Shown in pieces: positions 12,507 through 25,445 of a stretch of DNA of 64,000 nucleotides. Origin of the DNA: Fratercula arctica (taxonomy: Eukaryota > Chordata > Aves > Charadriiformes > Alcidae); contig CANTUZ010000005.1 in NCBI GenBank assembly GCA_947846985.1, forward strand, positions 7,764,501 through 7,828,500, given 5' to 3'. The notes beneath the pieces are model-generated. The model saw only the letters and a list, made by a program, of their open reading frames with translations. It made no database searches and was not told the DNA's origin. Numbering within the stretch: position 1 is the first letter of the stretch; each line of letters begins with the position of its first letter. Both the position numbers and the translations under genes were made by a program.

Positions 12507-14139
12507 AACTGGGATTTTTGTTCTTGTTGGGAGGACAGTATTAGATGTTAAGGTTGTTAACCATGTTTAATTCTGGTTTCATACCATACAGTGATACTCT
12601 GGAAGAACAGTTGAGTTGAGCTATAGAGCCACTAGGAGCTTTCCTATTTGTTTTTATACAGGCCATATAAACATACATTCTAATTACAAATGGAAACATC
12701 TGCAGTTTGAAACTGCAAGTTTCACTTGCTACATCAAAATCTAATTTACTTTTTCTCTTCCATTACAGATGGTTTTTTTTGCTGCACCAACTTTGTAGTT
12801 TTATCCACAGTTGTATTAAAACGGTGGTATCACTTTGGGTTGTCATTGTTAGCTTGGAAATGACTGAAGTAGTTGTAATGGTTGTTATCAATATCTTGAT
12901 GGAGTGATGTGACTTACCAGCAAACCCTTAAGGGTGATGTGCCCAGGAAGCTTGGAAACTTGAGGAAAAATGCAGGGTATGACTGACCACAGTTATCGCA
13001 AAAAAGCTGACTTTATCTCGCCACAAAGGGTACCGGAGAGTGGCCTTTAGTTTAGACAAACAGCTATCAACACTTGAGTGGATCAGCTGGTGGTGTAAGT
13101 GTTTCTCCCACTGAAAGCTCTTTAAAAGAGTGTAAACATCTCCCTGAGTTAGCCAGACCAGCATGGGGGGAGTCAATACGTGGCTCGGCCCAACACAGGG
13201 TACAAAAAAGTACAACAAAGGGTACAACTAGAAAAGTTTTTTAAAGAGAGTAGTGGGCTTGAGCTGACTTTAACCCACATATTCCTTCTTGAGCACTGCC
13301 CAACATCGTTATGGCAAGCACATTATAGAGACCAATAATGGAAATCAGATTGGTATTGTGGTTAAACTGTATATTGTGATTGCTGTATTTTGCTGAGCGT
13401 AACTTATATTTGTATTGCTGTTTCAGTATATCTTGTATCACTCTGCTAAAACAGAAATCCCCTGTAACACCAGATATCTTCAAATAAGTAACCTTTACTT
13501 TAAACATGCATGAAATATCTAAAAGAACCTGGTCAGACAGTATTGGACTCTGACAAATGGGCAATTTCTGTAGTGTTTAAAGATTTCCATCTAACTTGTG
13601 ATATGTACGATGCTAATGAGATTCATGGATGGGTGTCACCATGAATAATCTTTCAAAATACTACCAAGATAGCTTTGTGGTAACCAAAGTATTCTTTTCA
13701 AAGAATTTCCTGAAAAATCAGGATTTTTGAAAACTGTACATTTTCAATCTTAGGGCTTCATACTGAAATTCAATGGGATGTAAAACTTCAGGTTTCATAA
13801 GTTACTGACTTAGAAAGTTGAGAGTTTCTGGTGACTTCGTGACTTGATACAGACAAAATGTGCTTGAAACTGAGCTGATGTTTACCCTATCGGATGTTAT
13901 ATAGTAAGTGCTTAAAATGTGCTTTGACCTGTGACTTTATTCCCGTTGGAAAGGGAGACTTGATTCATTTAGTCAGAGACTTCTACATAATGTTTTGCAC
14001 TCTCTTATTTATATGTAGTGTTGCTGGGCAGGTGTAATTCCACACTGATGGGTGGAAAGTGGCCTGGTTTACTTTTCTACAGAAAAGTTTACGAAGAATG
14101 AAGTTGGCTTCTGGCTGATAGGGACAGAGTTACCTTATT

Positions 14140-14159
14140 AAAAAAAAAAAAAAAAAAAA
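14140..14159 (+). repeat. Poly-A run (20 A)
   Basis: A simple homopolymer after TACCTTATT. No retrotransposon body is recognised immediately 5' of it, so a decayed retrocopy tail is not supported. Confidence 0.85.
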
Positions 14160-14643
14160 GGCAAAAAAACAGCACTGTGGCAAGATACTAAAAATTATGT
14201 TGTAGAGTTTAATTCTGCTTTATTTAAGAGCTTCATAAATTCAATATTTATTCAATATTAGGTGGTTTAGGCCCATCCTCAGTTATACGGTATTTGGACC
14301 ATTCAGGCAGGGCTACTTAGAGAAGAAAGGTACTAGTTACTCCAAGGTTCAATAAGCACTGTTTGCTCATGATCCTAACACCATGGGAAAGGTTATCTTC
14401 TTCCAGATTTCATGAACTATTCTGCAGTGGATTTAATCTGACAAGAATTCAAGATAACCCAGTGACTGGTGAATTATTGAAAATCTCTCAGTTCTTTGTT
14501 GCATAAAATATTTGTTATAAAGTATTTTTGTATCTGCATGTGCATATTGACTCTGTCTTCTGTGTGTGTTGGAGATAGCAAAAGAATTACAATAATTGTG
14601 GTTATTAGCAAAGTTCACTTTGTTTTTTACTTCAAAAAATCTA

Positions 14644-14732
14644 TTGTCATAGATGTCGTATGTCATGACATATGACATATATGTCAGTATGTCATGACAC
14701 AATATGACATTTATGACATTCTGTCATAAAAT
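14644..14732. repeat. Palindrome cluster of TGTCAT/ATGACA motifs
   Basis: About 90 bp packed with TGTCAT and its complement ATGACA. Perfect palindromes are TATGTCATGACATA at 14659-14672, TGACATATATGTCA at 14673-14686 and TGTCATGACA at 14690-14699. The outer two sit almost symmetrically about the central one, making an imperfect palindrome of about 41 bp with hairpin or cruciform potential. More copies of the hexamer continue to 14732. It matches no repeat family that I recognise. Confidence 0.85.
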
Positions 14733-15743
14733 ACTGATAATCGTAAGATTTTAATGGTAGTTAAAAACAGTTAAAGAGTTAAAAATACGGTGCCTCCTGC
14801 TTGTATGTATTCTTATACTGAGCAATATGGCTTGCATTGAAAGGCTAAAAGGACCAATTAAGATTCCTAACTTTCCCCTTGTTTAAAAGAAAATGTCTGC
14901 ATAATCTTTTTTCCAAAGGGAATCTGAATTAAAAGGAAAAGTGAGTAATGCTTAGCTTTAACAGGCCATTTTCTTCCCTGAAATGCACATAAAAGTGCAG
15001 CTGCAGCACCACAGTGTTCACTCTAGGGCAGGAAAAGCTGTCCCTTTTTGGCCCTGAAAAGAGCTCTTCCTGTATGTGTGATGGGAGAATATTTCCAGGC
15101 TGTCTCCTCATCTCTTCTCATCAGCCTGGTAACAGACTGGAAAATGCTTGCCTCTGAGTCGATGTGGCAGGACTTCAGTTTGAGTAGCATCTGCAGTCGT
15201 ACAGCAGCTATACGATGAGGAGTCATTCTAGGGTCATGGTTGACGTTCTCTACTCATTTAAAAGAAGAGAGGGCTCAGTCAGATCCATAGCATTTTGCAA
15301 GCAGGTAGAGGTCTTTCAGAACACTGTTAGTCTGCAGTAATCTCTAGCCTGAAAGGTAGGAATGATCTAAGTAAAGAATATGGTGGCTAAGAGGAAGTTG
15401 AAAGTATATTGCTGTTCTCATTCTGCCTAAGGCTTTGTTGTCCAAACATATTTCTATTTGACTAGCAGAAATATTTTTTGGCACTAGAATACTTACAAAG
15501 GGAGTGCGTGTAAATAATCACCAGTGGACAAATTAGGGTCTCCAGCAGACAGACAGTGTACTTGTGAAGGGAACCTTTGGGAAGTTCTGTTGCCTTGTGC
15601 AAGTCTGATCTGAGCAAGTAGGAGGCTTCCTACAGTCACTGGGAACAGAAGGAGCACGGGGTCTTGTAATTTCTGGTAGGATTTCTGTATTAATAAATTA
15701 GGAATCTAGGAGGATTTTATTGCTTGACAGCATGCAGCCTACT

Positions 15744-15745
<2 letters not shown>

Positions 15746-15776
<31 letters not shown>
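15746..15776 (+). repeat. Poly-T run (31 T)
   Basis: An uninterrupted T-run. If read on the minus strand it is a poly-A tract, but no SINE or processed gene body is recognisable on either side. Confidence 0.88.
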
Positions 15777-15777
<1 letters not shown>

Positions 15778-18045
15778 GTGGTAAAAGCTGGCCTTTCTAT
15801 TGTGTAGTACTATTTAGATTTTGAGAATAACTGTAAGTTTGGGCATGAGTTTCCACTAGTATTTTATTTTAATTTAATTAAACACTTGCCAGCTTTTGTC
15901 CTGTATTGGATTGTAATTTCAAATGTCTACTTCAGTTAAACAAAAACAAGACCCACCCTAAAACAAGCTAGTTGAGGTTCACAAAAGTACATAATGCCTA
16001 GTTTGGCTCTCATAGCAGTGGTCTGTTCTGCTCTACATAGAGAAATAAACTGTTTATCCTATGGTGATTTTATTTTTAATGGGTGTGAATAACAACATTA
16101 AAGACAAACTTTTAATTAAAAATTGTCCTATTGCAATTCGACACCCATGGTTACACCCTGGATCAGTATATAATCTGTATGTAATGTAGAGGATACTTTA
16201 CTACAAAAAGTTAAGGCACTAAGGAGAGTAAGAGAGTACACTTAAATTTAACAGGCAGAACTCTCTAGGACACTGATATTGTTAGATGAGAGAAGTGAAG
16301 CAAAAATAGGACTAGAAGAGCTGACGCACACAAATGCTGAGGTCAGAATGAAAACTGGTTTGTCTGAAGATGGCATAAAGCTGAAGGAACTGAGACTTTA
16401 CCTCCGGCAGGTTCTTTTGAAGCTGTGGTCGCCTTCTTATGTTGCAGTGGCTGTGTTATTTTTTTCATTTTCAGGTTGCTGTTTGTGGCGTTCTATTGAG
16501 GAAAAAAAGAAAGAGTCCAGCCTCTAGATACGCACATAATCTGAAGGAATTGTTCTAACGTACTTTCTTACATAACAGCTCTGTATTTATTCTCCCTGAA
16601 GAATGAACTGTTCAGTCTAGGACCACAGATATATTCTGCTCGGGTTTTTTAGGTAAATGCATTATCTTGGAGAGTCTATTTATAATTTTATCTCCTTTCA
16701 TCATGGCAACTTTGTTAATAGTAGATTTTTCTGGAAAGTAGTAGCATTTCAGGGGTTGAGGATAACCTTAGGCAGTATGATGCAGTACCTTCGAGATCCT
16801 TTTAAGCAAACGCTCTTTCAATTGCAATGCTGGGATGAGAATTTCCTTTTGAAGACTTTCTACCCTTTTGAATAGTAGTGATTTTAAGCTATGTTTTGAG
16901 CTGCTGTGAATGCATACCAGTGGGGCAGATGAGGCCGCAAGTCCTTCCTCTGCACACGTAGGAATAGTAAGATACAGAACTCATAATTTGCTCAGACAGA
17001 TGGCACTTCTATTTAGCATCTAGTATATATTGGTATAAACGAGCTACAGATCGTCTAGTAGTTGTTGCAGACTTCTAAAGAGACAATGTGTTTTTTTTTT
17101 TGTTTCCGTTCTTTTTTTTTTTTTTTTTGTATTATCAGCATTTTCATATTTGAGGGGGGATCAGGAGCATGATGGAATGTTCTCAGTAAAGATACAAACC
17201 CTTAGTAATAAGGTAGATTAAGATTGGCAGGTAGTATAGTTCTTTATTTAAGGTAAAATGTTAATGAAGCTGGACTCTGTACTTGACCTTGGAAACTTTT
17301 AATATTAATAGCCTCTAGGAATCAAGAGAAAAGATCAGCACTGAGCAACAGGCTGCTTTTTTGACATCATTTGTTCAGAGCTTAGGCCTTTTTAAATGTA
17401 AATAAAGGTAATGTATTCTCCCTTTAAGGAAAAAACCCTGTAAATCTGACTTTGTATTATTGATAGTATTGTGAATGAGCACCTGGGATGCTGTTAAATT
17501 CATAGGTAGCCTCAGTTCTGTCTCTTTCATTCACCAAGTAATGGATTACTTTCATTTAAGATTAGAAGTCTTGCTACAAAGTGAGAACCTGCTTTGATAC
17601 CAACATGAAAAGGCACTTCTATACCTAAAGAAGAGTTGTCTATAAATAGATGGCAGTGACGTTACTGCAGTTGAAGAAACTTCATTCCATTAAAAACATC
17701 AGTGAAGAACTACAGTAATGCTTAATAATTAATGACTATGATTTAAGTCCATTTTAAAGCGATGGCACTTTTTAATGGTCCTGTAATATTTATAAGAAAC
17801 TCTTACCTCCCGTAATTCTAATGAATGAATTTTCCTGACCCTTACTGAAAGTTACACCTGTAAAATAGTTTTTTCAGCTTGCTACTAAAGGGTCTTCTGT
17901 TCAAAACTGCAGTTCATTTACATAATTTTTGTAATGTCTTCAAACTCTGTAGACTTTCCTCTTTTGTTTGGCATAGTGTGTTTCTTGTAAGTTACTGACT
18001 ATTAACTAACGTCTGACTACTTTAAGAAGGATTAAAAGTCCCATG

Positions 18046-18156
18046 CATAGAATCACAGAATGGTTTGGATTGGAAGGAACCTGAGAGGTCACATAGTTCC
18101 AATCCTGCTGCCATGGCAGGACACCTTCCACAGGAATACCTTCCACTAGATCAGGT
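18046..18156 (-). mobile_element. CR1 LINE 3' tail fragment
   Basis: The plus strand reads CATAGAATCACAGAATGG, then a diverged GGATTGGAAGGAACC block and finally CACTAGATCAGG. This is the reverse complement of the last roughly 110 bp of CR1. Relative to other copies there is a small insertion with a repeated CCTTCCA near 18124-18143. It is too short for coding content. Confidence 0.9.
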
Positions 18157-21100
18157 TTGTACACAAACCACATTTTAGTAAAAGGAGTATTATTTACATG
18201 TTTTTCATACGGAAGGTCTAGATTGTATCAAAAAAAGGTAGAAGGTGACAAAACTATATACAGAAGACTTTCATTTAACTGCAACTACCAAAATTTTCCA
18301 ATTGTCTTTATTGTTAAGGCTCCTAATAGTGGGGCCTTAACAATAAGAACATTGTTCATCTTAATTCAGTGAATTCATTTCTATTAAGGAGCTCTGCACT
18401 GGGTAGTAGGAAGATCATGTGAATAAAATTTAAGGATAGATTCATTCCACCATGTTTACTGTATTCCATGGGTGCTGGGATATGTTAAAGGTCCAGTGCG
18501 TGTGTTGGAAGAGGCATGGATTGGGATGGTAATTAGGTCCTGCCATTTGCCTTTGCTTACAGGTCATTTGCAGGCTATTTGTACTCCTAGAGAAGCCATG
18601 GTGGAGAAACAAAGTAGTGTTAATGATATGTGAGTATGTGATGCCCATTTATGTCTGTTCTTGTCACGTGGCATTATGAGGCATGTCAGCCTTCCTTCTT
18701 TTTCCAACCCTGCCTCTCCTGTTAACAGCTTGATTGTGTGTATCCCAGCTTTCCCAGCTAAAGGGTTATGGTCTTTACAGACTTAGTGAAGAAAAAGCCG
18801 GGTTCTGCAATTTCATAATGAATGAGGATTTCTGTGTGACTGATAGGGAGTGTTCTGAACATTCGATGCTCTCTGGACTATAGAGATGCTTAAATCATGG
18901 CTACATGCTTGCCCCTTACAGCCATTAGGGGTTCAAAGTGAATGTCAGCTTCTGAAAGCAGGTAAGTATTTAGAAAGAGTGGTTATATTTTTATAATCAT
19001 CATGTTAATTTAGGAGGACACCTGAGTTCTTGCGCACCATCATACTGAGACTATTCATGCCTAGAGCTCTCACAGCCCAGGAATATTCCAATGTATTCCA
19101 ATAATCAGATTATAGATGACATTGGTGTGGACACAGACTTGGACCCTTTAGTTGAAGCGAGATTACTGCAAAAAATGCAATACGTGTGAAGACCAAAGAT
19201 ATATGATGGAGTTCTGCACTTTAGTTTGTGCTGTTAATGTATTTTAACTGATAACTGTTTTGCATAAATGCAGTTACTGCAGTTTTTGATGATAAGAATC
19301 CAAGGTCACTCCTTTTTGGGTGCATGTAATTGCATGGGAGGCATGTAATTTTGTTCATCTTGCCTTTAGAAAATATCTGGAGTCAGGGTTTACTGTCTTA
19401 GAAAAAGCCCCTGTTACATCAATGAAGACAATGGACTTTAAGGCTAACTTCCAGACGATGTACCAAGCATGCCCTCAGAGATGGACGTTTAGCAACTTGT
19501 AAAAATGGCATGAGATTTTTAGGAGAAGGTAACTTGAGGCATTTTGATGCCTAGAATTAATCTGATGAGGTTTCTTACTGAAATATTTCTAAAATGTTTG
19601 ACTAAATTATAAAACTAGCTTTTATTTCTTCCACTTAAACATTGCAGTCTGGGGTGGGGTAGTTGCTTCTGGGTGGTTAATTGCTATAAATCTTGAACTG
19701 AATTAAAAATTGGTGTTACGGGAGATATGAGCAAGGCAATGGAAAACACTAGTCAGGAAGACAGAAATTGTAAATTGAGCTGTGCAAAACGTTCACAAAA
19801 TAGGAAACAGCATAATACTCTGGCAGGATATTGTTACAGTCTTGAAATGCAGCCCAGGTTTGCTTTTAATCAATAGCCAGACAAATTCAGCATGTCTTTT
19901 AAATGAAAGAAAACTGGTCAAAATTTGTAAAAGTGCTAGTCACTGTGGGTTTGAGTGTTAGACACTCTCCAAAGTTTTGTAAAGGAAAAAAAAAACAGGA
20001 AGTAAAGTAACTGAAGGATAAAGTTCAAGGAGTCTAAACCATGGCAGATCAAAACAGAAGCAAATGTCTGCATAAACCACCCAATATGAAACTGCTTTGT
20101 TTTTAATGGTTTCATTCCTAACAGATGTTTGAGATGAGCTGACCTTTTGCCAGAAATGTCATTATCACCTATCGCATTATCCAGCTAATACAAGGCATTT
20201 GTTGTCATTTTCTTTTGCATACCTTTCAAACTGTATTTTAGATCCTATGATACCCAATTTCTTTAGTTTGTTTCCATTTTTGCATTATGGGTAAGTACAT
20301 AGAAATGCCATCAACATGTAATTGGTGAGTTTGGGATGGAGATTTCACATGGTCTTTTTGGATTATATGAAATTTAATATTTTGTGGTAGACTAAAAAGT
20401 CTCAGGTTAAATATTTCAAAAAGCAAAACTTAACCGTAGAAAATGATTTTTTTTTTTTTGGTCATTTTTCTTTAGGATGGGAAATAGAAATGGCATGGGT
20501 CTTATTTTGATGTAATTTTCAGCTCATCAAGTATAGAAAATCTATAAGATATGAGACCAGCAAAATTGATGCCTTTCACTAACATTTTTAGCTGTTGTTG
20601 AATTAAAATTTAAGGCCTAAATTCCATTATAATGTAGGGTTTTATTAAGATTTCTTAGAAAACTAAGGCTTATGGTAGGAACTGATTTAGAGAAGCACCT
20701 GAATGACTGGTGTCTGCTTTTCTGACTGTTTTAAGTGTTTTGTTTATATAAGAAGTAGCCTAAATCTGGCAAAACCATCCTTCCACCTCCCAGAAAAAAA
20801 AAGAAAAGAAAAAAACAGAAAAAACCCCAAACTTCCTTTTAGATTTCAAGGAAGCGTTTCATTAACTCTAGGATGATTCATGGTATGCTTTTTAAAAATT
20901 GAGGTATTCTTTGCGCAATGTCAGGAAAAGTCATTCTATAGATGTTAGATGGAAAGAAAGCTGAGAGAGAAATTACCCCAAATCTTTTATCTATGAAACT
21001 AAAATTTTATTCCACCTCTTTTATTAGGCATTTAAATTCATGTTAATTATTAAGTGCTTCAGATTAAAGCTAGAAGCGACTGGTAAACTAGAAGCATGCT

Positions 21101-22038
21101 TTACATATTTCCAAAACCTGTGAGTTTCAGCACTCTGGACAGGGATTTGATTCTGACCCCATGGATGGACACTGGGAGGACACAGAAGTAGTGGGTTCAG
21201 GATCTCTTGCATGTAAGGATAACTGTGCTTATCATGTGACAATACTGAGGGAGACAAGATTCCAGTCATTGCTTCCCCAATACAAAAGAGAGAAATTTCT
21301 TGTCTTAGTAAATTCTTTCAGCTTCTTTTCAGGGCTGCCTAGATCTTTGTGTACTTGCTGGTTTAGGCTGTGCTAACTGTCTGGTAGAAGTAAGGTGGCT
21401 ACGACTAACTAGATAAGTATGGAAAGACTGTAGCTATAAATTACCCCAGACTGGGTCAAACGTTTGATGGTGCACAAGAATGCATAGCCTAGCTCTAATT
21501 TATTGAACAGATTTACATTCTAAACTTTGATGAATGTTGCCTCCCTTGCTTGCTTCCTTCCTTCACTATCGTAGAGATTCCCCCCCTATTCCTGACAAAG
21601 CCTGTCTTAATCTAGCTAAAAAAATAAGAGACTTTTCAGTGGAGTAGTCCATTGCATGGAAGGGCCTTGTTAAAGGTGAACTGCCTAAACTTAATCAACA
21701 ATTCAGAAATTTTATTTCCATTCTGAAAATTAATGTTAGATCAAATGAGGGTAGGAATAGCAGAGGATCCATGGTAACGGATCATAAAATGCTTTCACAA
21801 TGACAATGCAAGGATCTTTTTCTGGGTCCAAGAATAATTAATATTCTTGAAATTAAATGTCCCCTGCTAGAACTATAGCACACTCTATTTCCTTAGTGTG
21901 TTTTTGTCCTGAGGAGGCAACTTTTATTTCTCTGCCATAGAACTGGAATCTGATGTCATCTTCAGTTGGGTATTCATCATACAACTCATGATACAGCAAA
22001 TAGAATTCCTTATACAACAACCTAGCTCAGCATCAAGC
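18157..22038. other. Unique AT-rich tract
   Basis: No recognised gene or repeat. One exon-like signal lies at 18922-18961 and is listed separately. Short open frames elsewhere look like chance. Confidence 0.55.
18922..18961 (+). other. Candidate small exon (low confidence)
   Basis: Forty nucleotides sit between an acceptor-like CCCCTTACAG and a full consensus donor, GCAG|GTAAGT. One of three frames is open across it and continues upstream for about 20 codons before a stop. A donor of this quality is expected about once by chance in a window this size. No protein family is recognised, and no partner exon with matching phase was identified. Confidence 0.15.
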
Positions 22039-22101
22039 TGGGCTTTGGAGCAGATGACCTCTTGAGGTCCCTTCCGACTGAATTTATTCTATGACTCTAT
22101 T
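22039..22101 (+). mobile_element. CR1 LINE 3' terminal fragment
   Basis: About 60 bp matches the CR1 3' end on the plus strand: a GATGACCTCTTGAGGTCCCTTCC block, here diverged, followed by ATTCTATGACTCTAT. The remnant is short. Confidence 0.85.
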
Positions 22102-24225
22102 TTCACCATCTGTTTCTCCAACTGTCTAGACAAATAATGGGCCCTCTGGAAGGTACCAACCTTCAACCTCCTTTCATGGCCTTTCTAAGAGCCAGAAGGA
22201 TAATGTGCCTTTTCAAACTATTATCAAAACAAATAATTAGAAATGCTTTGTATTTTTTCTTATATCCTGGTGTATTTAACTGATGCCCATGTCTGCCTTG
22301 AATGAGGAATCTGCCTTGAACTTTAAGGAATGGACTTTTCCTGCCTGTTTCTTAACTCATTGCTGATGTTGCCAGATGTAACAGCCCTCTTCAGATGGGC
22401 TTGTTTCCTTGTTTCCATGTAAAGGAGGTTTGATAAGAAAAAGAATGGTGGTTCAGGTAAAGACTGTGGAAGAGATGTGGCTTTCACGTTCAAGAGAAAA
22501 TTATGATCAAACTCAATATTTGAAAATGCTTCATGGCATGAAAGTGGTTCTTCAGTGTGCTGATGATGGAAGGAAAGAGGAGGTGGAAGGGAGGAAGGTA
22601 AGAATAATGTGGAGTATGAACTTTAAAGAGTGATTCAGGAAGTCTGTACCTGCTCTTTGATAGATTTTTGGCTGTAACCGACAGCCAAAAGAAAAGGAAA
22701 AAATAGAAAAAAAAAAAAAAAATCCCAAAGGCCAAAAAGGGAAAATGCAAGGGAGGTATTTTGATTGGTTTCTTCTGGTAGCAGGGCTGAAATCAGTAGG
22801 AGTTTTTCTGTTAATTTCTGTGAGAGTAGGACTATGTCCTAAAGGACTCCTACAAGCACGTTTTAAAACATTTGCGTTGAATGGTAAAAACAAGATATAA
22901 AACTCTACAAATAGTAACTGTCGACTCAGAAGAAGAAATATATCCTAGCGAGACATCTCATACCATGTGTGAAGCTGCCTATTCCTGGTAATTTTATCAT
23001 CACACCCAGACAAATGGTGGTAATAGCCAAATGTAAGAATAATGACTAATGCAAAATCTAAAGTGAGCATCCTCTATTTTTTCCATATGGCTATGAGCAG
23101 GCTTAGATTCCTTCCAGAAATCTCCAAACTACATTAAATTTTCCTTGAGCTATAGCAACATACAAATTGTTGAATTTTACTGTACATTAAAAACTGATGA
23201 GAGGTTTTGTAAAGAATCATGTTTCTTCCTTTTTTTTTTTTTTTTTTTTTTTTCCCCTAATACAGGTAATCTAATGAGATGAAATGAATAAGACTAATGC
23301 AAAGCTTTGGTAAAAATGTTATCTAAAATATATGAATTCAAGATACGTGATTTTAAAAATTTTGCTCCTGTAGGAGTGCATGATAAAGCAACAAAACACA
23401 ACTTTGGTGAATGGCATCTTTATAAAATTTAAGCCAGCTGAACAAGAGAGATGGACAGTGTGAAAGATCCTTAATTTTAAAAAGGGTTCCTTTTTTTTTT
23501 TTTCATAACCTCATTTCTCTTACACTTCTAGAAAGCACATGTGATCTGTGAAGTCACGCAACAGTGGCTGGAGGCTGTTGCTTGCTTTGTGCGTGTATAC
23601 ATTTCATTATGAACTGCCATGGCCACAGTCACCACACAAATCTTTGGTCAGACTTGGTACATTCATTTTTATATTCTACACCAGGCTTGTTGAGACTAGA
23701 CAGGTCTGAAGAACATGTCAAAGGAAGAAGGAACTTATGCAGTTATATTCAGTTTCTTATCTTTGAATAAATGGAGGTCTTTAGAGTACTAATCTGTTGA
23801 TCTGAAAACAATGTACAGCACTAAATAGTTTTACCAGTGTTGTAATTTCATTTCATAAAGCCTTTTCAATGTCTGTAGAGTTAGGCAAAGAGTAGCTGCT
23901 TAATGTTTGTTCTTTTCAACTCTAAGGTTACATGTTGGTGCATCTGAAAGATGAAATGTTTAAGTAACATGCTGTCAAATATCTATAGTAAAGCATAAGG
24001 TTTGGCAGCAGAAAATGTTACATTGGTGTTTATTTTTGAATGGCTCGGATGTGTTTTATTGTAAGAGAATGTGAGGCAAATAAAAAGAAAGGTCAAAGGG
24101 AGATTTTTCCTTTTAATAGCTAAAGAAGAGTAAATATCTTTGTAAATCTTAATAGACTTACAGAACTCTCTGATGCTTCTAAAGTTAAGCCATTCTAGGA
24201 AAGCTCTAAGGATATGTGGACGCCC
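22102..24225. other. Unique AT-rich tract
   Basis: No recognisable gene. A T24 run lies at 23230-23253. An open frame around 22409-22633 ends close to an AAG|GTAAGA donor-like site at 22598, with an acceptor-like TTCAG at 22551-22555. The implied 43-nt exon is purine-rich and unconvincing. Confidence 0.5.
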
Positions 24226-25445
24226 ACAAATTCAAAGGCCCTGATGGGATGCTCCCATGAGTGCTGAGGGAGCTGGCAGATGTTATTCCGAAGCAACTCT
24301 CCATCATCTTTGAGAGGTCATGGAGAACAGGAAAGGTGCCTGAGGACTTGAGGAAAGCCAGTGTCACACCAGGCTTCAAAATGGGCAAGAAGGAGGACCC
24401 AGGAAACTACAGGCCACTCAGGCTCACCTCCATCCCTGCAAAGGTGATGGAACAGCTCATTCTGGAGCGGTGTTCCTCAGGCGTCAGTACTGGGTCTGGT
24501 CTTGTTCAACATATTCATCAATGACCTGGATGATGGGGCAGAATGCACCCTCAGCAAGTTTGTTGATGACACAAAACTGGAAGGAGTGGCTGACGCACCA
24601 GAAGGTTGTGCTGCCATTCAGTGAGACCTGGCCAGTCTGGAGAGTTAGGCAGAGAGGAACCTCGTGAAGTTCAACAAGGGCAAGAGTAGGGTCCCGCACC
24701 TAGGAAGGAATAACCCCATGCACCAGTACAGGTTAGGGACTAACCTGCTGGAAACCAGCTCTACAGAGAGGGACCTTGGAGTCCTTGTGGACAACAAGTT
24801 GACCATGAGCCAGCAATGTGCCCTTGTGGCCAAGAAGGCTGATGGTCTCCTGGGGTGCATTAAAAAGACTGTGGCCAGCAGATCAAGAGAGATTCTCCTC
24901 CCCCTCTACTCTGTCCTGGTGAGGCCACACCTGGAGTACTGTGTCCAGTTCTGGGCTGTCCAGTTCAAGAAAGACAAGGAACTACTGCAGAGAGTCCAGT
25001 GGATGGCTATGAAGATGATCAGAGGAATGGAGCACCTCTCTTATGAGGAAAGGCTGAGAGAAGAAGGGCCTGTTTAGCTTGGAGAAGAGACGACACAGCG
25101 GATCTCATCAATGCTTATAAATATGTAATGGATGGGTGTTAAGAGGATGGGGACAGACTCTTTTCAGTGGTGCCCAGCGTCAGGACAAGGGGCAGTGGAC
25201 ACAAACTGGAACACAGGAAATTCCATCTCAACATAAGGAAAAACTTCTTAACCTTGAGGGTGACGGAGCACTGGAACAGCCTGCCCAGAGAGGTGGTGGA
25301 GTCTCCGTCTCTGGAGACATTCCAACCCCCCCCCCAGATATGTTCCTGTGCAACCTGCTCTAGGTGAATCTGCTTTGGCAAGGAGATTGGACTAGATCAT
25401 CTCTAGAGGTCACTTCCAACCCCAACCATTCGGCAATTCTGTGAT
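24226..25445 (+). mobile_element. CR1 LINE, decayed, internally deleted in the RT domain
   Basis: A plus-strand CR1 of about 1.2 kb. It opens in the N-terminal RT region (GPDGM-like block, then [19 protein letters not shown] at about 24400-24465). At about 24470 it jumps to the block just before the catalytic motif ([16 protein letters not shown]), followed by FVDDTKL where active copies have FADDTKL. The segment normally lying between, including the GFTKGKSC and SKAFDTV motifs, is missing. Downstream, 24664-25077 is open and carries [11 protein letters not shown] and MIRGMEHLS. Stop codons and shifts follow, along with a poly-C interruption near 25327. The 3' end reads CACTTCCAACCCCAACC then AATTCTGTGAT. 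It belongs to a different subfamily from the 37.5-kb copy and is not functional. Confidence 0.94.

Larger units (their letters stand above)
12507..18045. other. Unique AT-rich tract
   Basis: No recognisable gene. It contains homopolymers (A20 at 14140-14159; T31 at 15746-15776; T-runs at 17091-17128) and the palindrome cluster listed separately. A 41-nt minus-strand segment at 12918-12958 has a strong donor (CTG|GTAAGT) and a pyrimidine-containing acceptor but no other support. Confidence 0.55.

Noticed and set aside
12918..12958. 41-nt minus-strand exon with CTG|GTAAGT donor
   Set aside because: A single good donor with a short open segment is expected by chance, and no compatible neighbour was found.
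22556..22598. 43-nt exon-like segment before AAG|GTAAGA
   Set aside because: It is purine-rich low-complexity sequence with a weak acceptor and no supporting neighbours.
24261..25367. Several open frames on both strands in 24.2-25.4 kb
   Set aside because: All are frames or antisense shadows of one decayed CR1 copy.
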